This document shows, one piece after another, positions 1 to 5,026 of a DNA stretch of 5,026 nucleotides. Under the pieces are notes generated by a model that saw only the letters and a list, made by a program, of their open reading frames with translations, was not told the DNA's origin and searched no databases. This stretch comes from Legionellaceae bacterium (lineage in GTDB: Bacteria; Pseudomonadota; Gammaproteobacteria; Legionellales; Legionellaceae), in contig CANISA010000137.1 in NCBI GenBank assembly GCA_947470005.1, forward strand, positions 1 through 5,026. The letters are read 5' to 3'. Position numbers and translations under genes: made by a program. Position 1 is the first letter of the stretch. Every line of letters starts with the position of its first letter.

Positions 1-1
1 C

Positions 2-199
2 GATGTGGAGGAAACCTGTTCGATTGCGGACTATGTTTATCTTCTCGCGGGTGGGCGTCTGATTGGGCAAGGTGAACCGCGCGTTTTAAAGGAATCGACT
101 GAGCCACACATCAGGCAATTTATGCACGGTGAGGCCGATGGCGTTGTGCCTTTTCATTATCCGGCAAGACCTTATGCTGAGGAGTTGCTCGATGCTTAA
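2..199 (+). CDS. mlaF: MlaF, ATPase subunit of the Mla phospholipid ABC transporter (C-terminal end, 5' truncated by window)
   Basis: Only the last 65 codons are present; the reading frame is open to the left edge, so the start lies outside. MlaF is the cytoplasmic ATP-binding subunit that powers the MlaFEDB complex. The visible part begins DVEETCSIADYVYLL, which fits the segment just after the H-loop histidine of an ABC ATPase; Walker A, Walker B and the signature motif would lie upstream. It continues into the tail typical of MlaF, with RQFMHGEADGVVPFHYPA. In the E. coli family this C-terminal extension reaches across the dimer and helps bind MlaB. The stop codon TAA at 197-199 overlaps the mlaE start by 8 bases. 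The tail motif and the adjoining mlaE make the assignment firm despite the truncation. A generic ABC ATPase of another MCE-type system is the only real alternative. Confidence 0.93.
   Translation, partial: DVEETCSIADYVYLLAGGRLIGQGEPRVLKESTEPHIRQFMHGEADGVVPFHYPARPYAEELLDA
179..184 (+). promoter_or_regulatory. Ribosome binding site of mlaE
   Basis: GAGGAG lies 7 bases before the ATG at 192, inside the last codons of mlaF. It supports this start over in-frame upstream starts such as the one at 129, which would add 21 residues unlike the family. Confidence 0.6.
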
Positions 200-974
200 C
201 TGGGTTGCACGCGTTGGAGAAAGCACGCTCGATGCGTTTGAGACGATTGGTCGATCCGGCCGATTTTTATTGCACGTGCTGTGTCGGAAACCTGATTTCC
301 CTCGATTATGGCCTGACTTGTGGAGACAGCTGTATTTTGTTGGGGTGTTGTCGTGCCTTATTATTATTGTCTCAGCGCTGTTTATTGGCATGGTGGTGGG
401 CCTTGAGGGCTACCATACGTTGGAAAAATTTGGTGCAGCAAGCCAGTTGGGGCAATTGCTTGCATTGAGTATTTCACGTGAGTTGGGGCCGGTGATGAGT
501 GCGTTGTTGTTTGCGGGACGGGCCGGTTCCGCGCTTACTGCGGAGATTGGCTTGATGAAAGCAACCGAGCAACTGGCCAGCATGGATATGATGGGTGTTG
601 ATCCGTTGGCACGGATTATTTACCCACGCTTTTTAGCTGGAATGATCGCACTGCCGCTTTTAGCCTTGATTTTTTCAGCGGTAGCTATTTATGGCGGGTA
701 TTGTGTGGGGGTTTTGTGGTTAGGCATTGACGCCGGTAGTTTTTGGTCTAACATGCAAGCCGCATTGAATTTTCGGGCGGATGTGTTGGGTGGTGTGATC
801 AAAAGCATCGTTTTTGCCTGTTTAGTTATTTGGGTAGCGGTTTTTCAAGGCTTTACCTGCGAACCAACAGCAGAGGGTATTAGCCAGGCAACAACGCGAT
901 CGGTGGTGTACGCGTCGTTGGCTGTGCTGGGATTTGATTTTCTACTGACCGCAGTCATGATTGGAGGCTGGTGA
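192..974 (+). CDS. mlaE: MlaE, permease subunit of the Mla phospholipid transporter
   Basis: This is the inner-membrane permease of the MlaFEDB complex; a MlaE dimer contacts MlaF in the cytoplasm and carries the MlaD ring on the periplasmic side. The product is 260 residues, the same length as E. coli MlaE. An amphipathic N-terminal stretch (about 1-45) is followed by hydrophobic segments near 46-70, 98-112, 148-178, 198-220 and 238-260. The family hallmark sits at about 96-137: RELGPV, LFAGRAGSALTAEIG, then MKATEQL and MGVDPL; this cytoplasmic loop region couples to the ATPase. The ATG at 192 is chosen because GAGGAG lies 7 bases upstream and because it gives the family's usual length. The gene overlaps mlaF by 8 bases (ATGCTTAA), and mlaD begins 1 base after its stop, so these subunits are probably translated in a coupled way. 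I see no disruption. Confidence 0.97.
   Translation: MLNWVARVGESTLDAFETIGRSGRFLLHVLCRKPDFPRLWPDLWRQLYFVGVLSCLIIIVSALFIGMVVGLEGYHTLEKFGAASQLGQLLALSISRELGPVMSALLFAGRAGSALTAEIGLMKATEQLASMDMMGVDPLARIIYPRFLAGMIALPLLALIFSAVAIYGGYCVGVLWLGIDAGSFWSNMQAALNFRADVLGGVIKSIVFACLVIWVAVFQGFTCEPTAEGISQATTRSVVYASLAVLGFDFLLTAVMIGGW
963..967 (+). promoter_or_regulatory. Ribosome binding site of mlaD
   Basis: GGAGG lies 8 bases before the ATG at 976, within the last codons of mlaE. It decides for ATG 976 over the in-frame TTG at 961. Confidence 0.65.
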
Positions 975-975
975 T

Positions 976-1449
976 ATGTACAAGCAGCGTCAGGTGGATA
1001 TAAGCGTCGGCCTCTTTATGTTGTTCGGGCTGATCGCTTTTTTTGTGATGGTGGTGAAAGTGAGTGGGATAACTGCGTTTGCTTTCGCTAAGGGCTATCA
1101 AGTCACGGCCGATTTTGGCGACATTGGGGGATTAAAGGTGCGAGCACCGGTTAGGATTGCTGGTGTAAAAATAGGTGAGGTGACGGAGATTGCATTAAGA
1201 CCAGGCCAGTTGAATGCGCGAGTCACGCTGCAGTTGCGATCAATGATACCTATCCCCTACGATGATATTTCGGCTCGCATTTTAACCGAAGGCTTGTTGG
1301 GGTCTAATTACGTGAGTATTGTGCCGGGGTTTGATAATGATAAGTCTGACCATCCGTATTTGCGTGCAGGCGATGAGATTGAAAAAACACAAGAAGCGAT
1401 GGTGCTCGAAAATTTGATTGGACAACTGTTGTTTTCAATAAAAAAATAG
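976..1449 (+). CDS. mlaD: MlaD, membrane-anchored MCE-domain protein of the Mla system
   Basis: MlaD forms a hexameric ring on the periplasmic face of the inner membrane; its central pore passes phospholipid between MlaC and MlaE. The product has 157 residues. A short cytoplasmic N-terminus (MYKQRQVDIS) precedes one transmembrane helix at about 11-29. The MCE domain runs from about 40 to 117, with the motifs FGDIGGLKVRAPVRIAGVKIG (split here as FGDIGGLK, 47-54, and VRIAGVKIG, 59-67), then ILTEGLLGSNYVSI (102-115). A C-terminal helix, MVLENLIGQLLFS (142-154), matches the pore-lining helix seen in the family. The protein is shorter than E. coli MlaD (183 residues) because the polar tail after this helix is missing. 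The ATG at 976 has GGAGG 8 bases upstream and starts 1 base after the mlaE stop. The gene ends in a run of seven A before TAG. Confidence 0.96.
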   Translation: MYKQRQVDISVGLFMLFGLIAFFVMVVKVSGITAFAFAKGYQVTADFGDIGGLKVRAPVRIAGVKIGEVTEIALRPGQLNARVTLQLRSMIPIPYDDISARILTEGLLGSNYVSIVPGFDNDKSDHPYLRAGDEIEKTQEAMVLENLIGQLLFSIKK

Positions 1450-1454
1450 GGGAG
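1449..1454 (+). promoter_or_regulatory. Ribosome binding site of mlaC
   Basis: GGGGAG starts on the last base of the mlaD stop codon and lies 8 bases before the mlaC ATG at 1463. It is the clear start signal for mlaC. Confidence 0.6.
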
Positions 1455-1462
1455 TTCGGACC

Positions 1463-2068
1463 ATGAACAGAATAAAAATAATGTTGCTTAGCTTGATGGT
1501 TGCGATGACACCGGTTGTGTGGGGACAGACGTCAGCGGTTCCCATGCTTGAGCAGGCGGCGAATCAGATCATAGACACACTCAAAGCAAACCGCTCAAAG
1601 CTAAAAACAGATCATGCCGTTATTCATCAAGCGGTTGAGCGCTATTTATTGCCTCACGTGGATCTGGCGGGCATGTCACGCTCAGTGCTTGGTCGAACGT
1701 CCTGGAGTCAAGCGAGTGCTGCTGAGAAAAAAGAGTTTACCCAAGTCTTCACTCAGCTGGTGGTTCGAACGTACGCGACACCATTAGCCGAATACTCGGG
1801 TGAAACGGTGACTTTTTCACCTCAGCAAGACGCTGCATCTGCCGGTCGATTTACACGTGTAAATAGTGTGATTAAGCGGACTAACGGTCAGGTCATCCCC
1901 TTGAGTTACGCGCTTGTTTCGAAAGACGGGAGTTGGAAAGTGTATGATTTGAGCGTTGAGGGCGTCAGTTTGTTACAGAGCTTTCGCAACCAATTCAGTC
2001 AGGTGTTGCAAAAATCAAGCATGAAGGCGCTGATTTTGCAGATGCAACAACACGGGACGGCGGCGTGA
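1463..2068 (+). CDS. mlaC: MlaC, periplasmic phospholipid-binding carrier protein
   Basis: MlaC is the soluble periplasmic shuttle that carries a phospholipid between the outer-membrane MlaA complex and the inner-membrane MlaFEDB complex. The product has 201 residues, close to the 211 of E. coli MlaC. The N-terminus is a signal peptide: a basic start (MNRIKI), a hydrophobic core (about 7-20) and a probable cleavage site after G21 or A25. The mature part shows typical Tol-Tol-Ttg2/MlaC features: HVDLAGMSRSVLGRTSW (65-81), then AAEKKEFTQVFTQLVVRTYA (86-105), and near the end the hallmark GSWKVYDLSVEGVSLL (156-171) followed by SFRNQFSQVL (173-182). The start is supported by GGGGAG 8 bases upstream. 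The gene follows mlaD after 13 bases, and its stop overlaps a possible GTG start of mlaB. The partner MlaA is not in this window, which is usual because it is encoded elsewhere in many genomes. Confidence 0.96.
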   Translation: MNRIKIMLLSLMVAMTPVVWGQTSAVPMLEQAANQIIDTLKANRSKLKTDHAVIHQAVERYLLPHVDLAGMSRSVLGRTSWSQASAAEKKEFTQVFTQLVVRTYATPLAEYSGETVTFSPQQDAASAGRFTRVNSVIKRTNGQVIPLSYALVSKDGSWKVYDLSVEGVSLLQSFRNQFSQVLQKSSMKALILQMQQHGTAA

Positions 2069-2346
2069 TCATGCAAGTATTCAAACCATCGAACGAGCTA
2101 ACGTTTGATACAGTGACGTCAGATTTGAGTCTCTTGCATGCTTATTTGAAAAAAAATCCAGACCGCGTGACACGCCTCGATTTACGAGCGGTCACGTTGT
2201 GTGACAGTGCCGGCCTTGCGTTGTTGATTGAGGCGAAGCGGTTATGTAACAACCAGAAGAAAACATTAACAATCGAAGGCATGCCAAAGGCAGTTGAAGC
2301 GTTGGCCCAATTTTGTGGGGTGGATACCCTGTTGAATGAGCCATGA
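2065..2346 (+). CDS. mlaB: MlaB, STAS-domain subunit of the Mla transporter
   Basis: MlaB is a small cytoplasmic STAS-domain protein that binds MlaF and is needed for assembly and activity of the Mla ATPase. The product has 93 residues from GTG 2065 or 91 from ATG 2071. The single STAS domain fills the protein: RLDLRAVTLCDSAGLALLI (37-55), with the DSAGL loop corresponding to the functional threonine/serine region of anti-sigma-antagonist-like domains, then KTLTIEGMPKAVEALAQF (66-83) and a short C-terminal tail. The start is uncertain by two codons. GTG 2065 overlaps the mlaC stop in the coupling form GTGA and has GGGA 7 bases upstream; ATG 2071 is a better codon but lies farther from that site. 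The position directly after mlaC makes the identity solid. A run of eight A sits at 2149-2156 within codons for KKN. Confidence 0.92.
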   Translation: MIMQVFKPSNELTFDTVTSDLSLLHAYLKKNPDRVTRLDLRAVTLCDSAGLALLIEAKRLCNNQKKTLTIEGMPKAVEALAQFCGVDTLLNEP

Positions 2347-2357
2347 TGGCAAAATGT

Positions 2358-2364
2358 GAGTGAG
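2358..2364 (+). promoter_or_regulatory. Possible ribosome binding site of ibaG
   Basis: GAGTGAG lies just before the ATG at 2368 (7 bases from the first GAG to the start). It favours ATG 2368 over the in-frame GTG at 2356, which has no purine-rich site upstream. Confidence 0.35.
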
Positions 2365-2367
2365 TCA

Positions 2368-2613
2368 ATGGTTAGTTTAGAAGAAATAGAGCAACGTTTC
2401 ACGGCATTGAGTGACGTGAGTTTGGCCCAAGCGTCAGGCGACGGGTATCATTATCAACTAACGGTCGTGTCCGATCGGTTTGTGGGTCAATCCACGGTTG
2501 CACGGCAACAATGGGTTTATGCACAGCTTAGCGATTACATCACGACGGGACGTTTGCACGCCTTGACGATGAAAACATGGACAGCGGTAGAATGGGAGAA
2601 GCAGAATGGATAA
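2368..2613 (+). CDS. ibaG: IbaG, BolA-family protein
   Basis: This is a BolA-family protein of the IbaG (YrbA) type. Family members bind monothiol glutaredoxins with a shared [2Fe-2S] cluster, and E. coli IbaG is linked to acid stress and envelope traits. The product is 81 residues, close to the 84 of E. coli IbaG. The whole length is one BolA domain: SLEEIEQRF (3-11), GDGYHYQLTVVSDRFVG (24-40), RQQWVYAQLSDYI (46-58) and the C-terminal block GRLHALTMKTWTAVEW (61-76). H64 in RLHAL is the conserved histidine that serves as a cluster ligand in related proteins. I chose ATG 2368 for its nearby GAGTGAG and family length; GTG 2356 would add four residues (MSES). The gene follows mlaB by 21 bases and overlaps murA by 8 bases. 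Neighbours and the HAL block separate it from stand-alone BolA. Confidence 0.9.
   Translation: MVSLEEIEQRFTALSDVSLAQASGDGYHYQLTVVSDRFVGQSTVARQQWVYAQLSDYITTGRLHALTMKTWTAVEWEKQNG
2594..2598 (+). promoter_or_regulatory. Ribosome binding site of murA
   Basis: GGGAG lies 7 bases before the murA ATG at 2606, inside the 3' end of ibaG. Confidence 0.6.
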
Positions 2614-3871
2614 ATTAGTTATTCGCGGTGGTAAACCGCTGCACGGCGACGTGGTTATTTCAGGGGCAAAAAATGCCGCTTTACCCATTCTTGCGGCTAC
2701 CTTGCTAGCAACCGATCATGTCACGCTGACCAATGTGCCGAATCTTAAAGATGTGAGCACCATGATGGCGTTGCTGACTCAGCTTGGTGCACGCGTCGTG
2801 GTTGACGAGAAGAAAGACCTCCTGATTGATGCGAGCCAAGTAAACGAATTTGTCGCACCCTATGAGCTCGTGAAAACCATGCGTGCATCGATTTTAGTGC
2901 TGGGTCCGCTATTGGCGCGTTTTGGTCAAGCGGACGTGTCTTTGCCGGGGGGATGTGCGATTGGCACGCGCCCGGTGGATCTACATTTGAAAGCCCTTAA
3001 ATCCATGGGTGCTGACATTGTGGTTAAAAATGGGTTCATCAACGCGCGTTGTAAGCAAGGTCGCCTGCAAGGCAAGGTCCTTGTGTTTGATACGGTGACG
3101 GTGACGGGAACGGAAAATATTTTAATGGCTGCTGTGCTTGCGGAAGGCAAAACAGTGCTTAAAAACGCCGCACGCGAACCTGAAGTCATTGACTTGGCCA
3201 ATTTTTTGATCCAAATGGGGGCGAAAATTACTGGCGCGGGAACCCATACCATCGAGGTGGAAGGCGTTGAAGCATTGGCCGGAGGAAGCTACGCGGTGAT
3301 GCCTGATCGCATTGAAGCGGGTACATATTTAGCCGCAGGGGCAATTACCCGAGGCCACGTGACCGTGAGGCACGTGAAGCCTGACAATTTATTATCAATG
3401 CTGTGTAAATTTGAAGAAGCGGGTGCTGCTTTGACCTTAGGTGAGGATTGGGTTACGTTGGATATGCATGGCTTGCGTCCAGAAGCCGTCGATCTATCGA
3501 CTGCTCCTTATCCAGGCTTTCCTACGGATATGCAGGCACAGTTTATGGCATTGAATACGATTGCAGAGGGGGGATCCTCCGTGATCGAGACAATTTTTGA
3601 AAATCGCTTTATGCACGTGCAAGAATTACAACGCATGGGCGCTAAAATTCGGTTGAATGGAAACACGGCCATTATCACCGGCATCGATCATTTGACCGGC
3701 GCGCCCGTGATGGCGACCGATCTCCGTGCGTCTGCCAGTTTAATTTTAGCTGGGTTAGCCGCGGTTGGGGAAACGGCGGTGGAGCGTATTTATCATGTGG
3801 ACCGTGGGTATGAGCGTATTGAAGAGAAACTATCGTTGTTGGGAGCTGAGATCAAGCGGTGCGTTGACTAA
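2606..3871 (+). CDS. murA: MurA, UDP-N-acetylglucosamine 1-carboxyvinyltransferase
   Basis: MurA transfers the enolpyruvyl group of phosphoenolpyruvate to UDP-N-acetylglucosamine, the first committed step of peptidoglycan synthesis, in the cytoplasm. The product is 421 residues; E. coli MurA has 419. It shows the two-domain EPSP-synthase-like fold pattern. K22 and N23 in SGAKNAALPIL (19-29) are the conserved substrate-binding residues. The active-site loop PGGCAIGTRPVDLH (114-127) holds C117, equivalent to E. coli Cys115, so the enzyme should be of the fosfomycin-sensitive type. D308 in PGFPTDMQAQ (303-312) matches catalytic Asp305, and R400 in HVDRGYERIEEKL (397-409) matches Arg397. The start at 2606 has GGGAG 7 bases upstream and overlaps the ibaG stop by 8 bases (ATGGATAA). 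The stop TAA shares its last base with the ATG of the next gene. All key residues are present. Confidence 0.98.
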   Translation: MDKLVIRGGKPLHGDVVISGAKNAALPILAATLLATDHVTLTNVPNLKDVSTMMALLTQLGARVVVDEKKDLLIDASQVNEFVAPYELVKTMRASILVLGPLLARFGQADVSLPGGCAIGTRPVDLHLKALKSMGADIVVKNGFINARCKQGRLQGKVLVFDTVTVTGTENILMAAVLAEGKTVLKNAAREPEVIDLANFLIQMGAKITGAGTHTIEVEGVEALAGGSYAVMPDRIEAGTYLAAGAITRGHVTVRHVKPDNLLSMLCKFEEAGAALTLGEDWVTLDMHGLRPEAVDLSTAPYPGFPTDMQAQFMALNTIAEGGSSVIETIFENRFMHVQELQRMGAKIRLNGNTAIITGIDHLTGAPVMATDLRASASLILAGLAAVGETAVERIYHVDRGYERIEEKLSLLGAEIKRCVD

Positions 3872-4629
3872 TGGTCACACGCGATGCATTAGTCGCCTAC
3901 CTGGATGCATATTTAAGCGTCGGCAAGTTTCAGGATTATGCACCGAATGGTCTGCAAGTCGAAGGCCGCGAGGCGATTACTCGTATTTGCACGGCCGTGA
4001 CCGCCTCAGAGGCGGCGATACAAGAAGCCTGTTTTAGGGAAGCCGATGCGTTGTTGGTTCATCACGGCTATTTTTGGCGCGGTGAAGATCCGGTTATTTG
4101 TGGGATGAAGCGGCGTCGACTAGGGCTTTTGATGGTGAACGATCTCAGTTTGTTTGCCTATCACCTGCCCCTGGATTGCCATCCTGAGTTAGGGAACAAC
4201 GCGAGGCTTGCAAACATGCTCGGCGTGGTGGACGTTCAAACCCACACCCAAGGAAAAACGCCCGATCTACTGTGGTCTGGCAAACGACCAACGCCTCTTA
4301 TGGCGAATGAGTTATCTGATTTATTAAACCAGCAATTGCAGCGTATGCCACTTCATGTAGCGGGCACAGATAGGCCGATTGAGCGTTTGGCGTGGTGCAG
4401 TGGTGGCGCTCAAGACTTCATTGAAGACGCAGCCAAGCTGGGCGTGGATGCATACTTAAGTGGCGAAATATCAGAACGCACATACTATCAAGCGAAAGAG
4501 TTGAATATTCACTATTTCTCCTGCGGCCATCATGCCACGGAGCGCGGTGGGATTCAGGCTTTAGGCGAGCACCTTCATACGCGTTTTGGGCTTCAACATT
4601 TGTTTATTGACAGTGAGAATCCGGTTTGA
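3871..4629 (+). CDS. Nif3/YbgI-like dinuclear metal-centre protein
   Basis: This belongs to the Nif3-like family, also annotated as GTP cyclohydrolase I type 2 or YbgI. Members form hexameric rings with a two-metal site in each subunit; the true reaction is unsettled, so the cyclohydrolase name should not be taken as proven. The product has 252 residues, like E. coli YbgI (247). Metal-ligand motifs are intact: LVHHGYFWRGE (62-72) with H64 and H65, YHLPLDCHPELGNN (97-110) with D102, and GHHATERGG (219-227) with H220 and E224. Other family blocks are DYAPNGLQVEG (22-32), CSGGAQDF (176-183) and DAYLSGEISE (193-202). The middle insertion found in longer Nif3 proteins is absent. The start codon shares one base with the murA stop (TAATG), and I see no good separate ribosome binding site, so translation probably depends on murA. 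It is the last + strand gene in the window. Confidence 0.93.
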   Translation: MVTRDALVAYLDAYLSVGKFQDYAPNGLQVEGREAITRICTAVTASEAAIQEACFREADALLVHHGYFWRGEDPVICGMKRRRLGLLMVNDLSLFAYHLPLDCHPELGNNARLANMLGVVDVQTHTQGKTPDLLWSGKRPTPLMANELSDLLNQQLQRMPLHVAGTDRPIERLAWCSGGAQDFIEDAAKLGVDAYLSGEISERTYYQAKELNIHYFSCGHHATERGGIQALGEHLHTRFGLQHLFIDSENPV

Positions 4630-4672
4630 TTGGTTATTTTAGTAACTATTCATCAAGAAAACACGCAGATAC

Positions 4673-4692
4673 CTTAACTTCATGACGTTAAG
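4673..4692. other. Near-perfect 20-base palindrome at the convergent gene junction
   Basis: The two halves pair at 9 of 10 positions (CTTAAC at 4673-4678 with GTTAAG at 4687-4692, and TCA at 4680-4682 with TGA at 4683-4685; T4679 and C4686 do not pair). It covers the stop codon of the minus-strand gene and lies 43 bases after the Nif3-like stop. It could be a weak bidirectional transcription-end hairpin or a binding site. It is AT-rich and no T-run follows directly on either strand, so it is not a canonical intrinsic terminator. Confidence 0.3.
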
Positions 4693-5026
4693 ACGTTGAT
4701 CCGTTGATGAATATATGCCTGAACCTCTCCCCAGCTTACGTTGATGCGGGTTGTTTGAGTCGTAACAAACCCGGAACAACATAAGGGTTTACTGAGTGTA
4801 ATCACGGTGGTTAAATGAGGCATGGCTTCTAGTTGTTGATTTAATTTCTCCCACGTTTCACCAAAGTACGCGGTTGAATTAATAAAAATAAGCGTTGCAT
4901 CGTTCATGGGTACGTGTAAAAAATTCGCGTGAATCAAATCAATGAGGGTTTCCCTGTGGCAATAATCGGGGTGTTGCTCCAGTCGTTGTTTTTGACGTAC
5001 GGCCGTATCATGCAAGGTGGAAAAAC
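4680..5026 (-). CDS. DOT1-like class I SAM-dependent methyltransferase (C-terminal part, 5' end cut by window)
   Basis: The reading frame is open to the right window edge, so the 114 visible residues are a C-terminal fragment; a TTG at 5015-5013 is in frame but the coding pattern continues past it, so I do not take it as the start. The fragment begins FSTLHDTAV, which fits the acidic-strand region after the SAM-binding glycine loop. It continues with IHANFLHVP (31-39), then ATLIFINSTAYFGETW (43-58), where the N-S-T-x-x-F pattern resembles motif IV of DOT1-type enzymes. TLSKPL (76-81) parallels the following strand, and the end, INVSWGEVQAYIHQR (94-108), resembles the 'SWG' C-terminal strand of DOT1-domain proteins. 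DOT1 methylates histone H3 lysine 79 in eukaryotes; substrates of bacterial members are mostly unknown. The SAM-binding loop is outside the window, so another class I methyltransferase family remains possible. The gene converges on the + strand operon and is probably not co-transcribed with it. Confidence 0.6.
   Translation of the reverse strand, partial: FSTLHDTAVRQKQRLEQHPDYCHRETLIDLIHANFLHVPMNDATLIFINSTAYFGETWEKLNQQLEAMPHLTTVITLSKPLCCSGFVTTQTTRINVSWGEVQAYIHQRINVLTS

Noticed and set aside
129..191. Upstream in-frame extension of mlaE
   Set aside because: The extra 21 residues are encoded by mlaF codons in another frame; ATG 192 has a good ribosome site and gives exactly the usual 260 residues.
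86..391. Minus-strand open frame of 101 codons
   Set aside because: It lies opposite mlaF and mlaE, shows no recognisable domain, and the + strand coding in this stretch is certain.
205..468. Open frame of 87 codons on the + strand inside mlaE
   Set aside because: It is an out-of-frame shadow of mlaE with a cysteine- and leucine-rich sequence that matches no family I know.
2142..2402. Minus-strand open frame of 86 codons
   Set aside because: It is antisense to mlaB and the start of ibaG and has no domain-like pattern.
2458..2688. Minus-strand open frame of 76 codons
   Set aside because: It is antisense to ibaG and the 5' end of murA, with no supporting ribosome site or family resemblance.
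2926..3252. Minus-strand open frame of 108 codons
   Set aside because: It is antisense to the murA core, where the conserved enzyme sequence fully explains the DNA.
3765..4037. Open frame of 90 codons spanning the murA/nif3 junction
   Set aside because: It is a shifted frame across two well-supported genes; its sequence is rich in arginine and cysteine as expected for a shadow.
4632..4645. Small inverted repeat GTTA...TAAC after the Nif3-like gene
   Set aside because: A 4-base stem with a 6-base loop is too weak and too common to call a terminator.

Overview
The window reads as a compact housekeeping locus of a gammaproteobacterium. From left to right on the + strand it holds the 3' end of mlaF, then mlaE, mlaD, mlaC, mlaB, ibaG, murA and a Nif3/YbgI-family gene. 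A convergent minus-strand gene enters from the right edge; it looks like the C-terminal part of a DOT1-like SAM-dependent methyltransferase. The order mlaFEDCB-ibaG-murA is the classic gammaproteobacterial arrangement, and every encoded protein resembles the E. coli-type family. Base composition looks close to balanced. A DOT1-like methyltransferase would suit an intracellular or protist-associated lineage such as the Legionellales, but that placement is an inference and not shown by the sequence.

Region 1 (2-2346) is the Mla phospholipid transport system. MlaF (ATPase), MlaE (permease), MlaD (inner-membrane MCE ring) and MlaB (STAS subunit) form the inner-membrane ABC complex, and MlaC is its periplasmic lipid carrier. 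Together they move phospholipids between the outer and inner membranes and keep the outer leaflet asymmetric. Region 2 (2368-3871) holds ibaG (BolA family, linked to Fe-S/glutaredoxin biology) and murA, which makes the first committed step of peptidoglycan synthesis. Region 3 (3871-4629) is a Nif3-like dinuclear-metal protein that starts on the last base of the murA stop codon. Region 4 (4630-4679) is a 50-base intergenic space between convergent genes. Region 5 (4680-5026) is the partial methyltransferase.

The + strand genes are almost contiguous. They overlap by 8 bases (mlaF/mlaE and ibaG/murA), 4 bases (mlaC/mlaB, if the GTG start is used) or 1 base (murA/nif3). The other gaps are 1 base (mlaD), 13 bases (mlaC) and about 21 bases (ibaG). 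I see no room for a terminator between these genes, so a single transcript with translational coupling is likely. I see no RNA genes, mobile elements, CRISPR arrays or convincing promoters, and no stretch longer than 300 bases lacks a gene. Most of the window is conventional. The points worth a second look are the DOT1-like gene, the coupling of nif3 to murA, and a few small sequence oddities at gene junctions.
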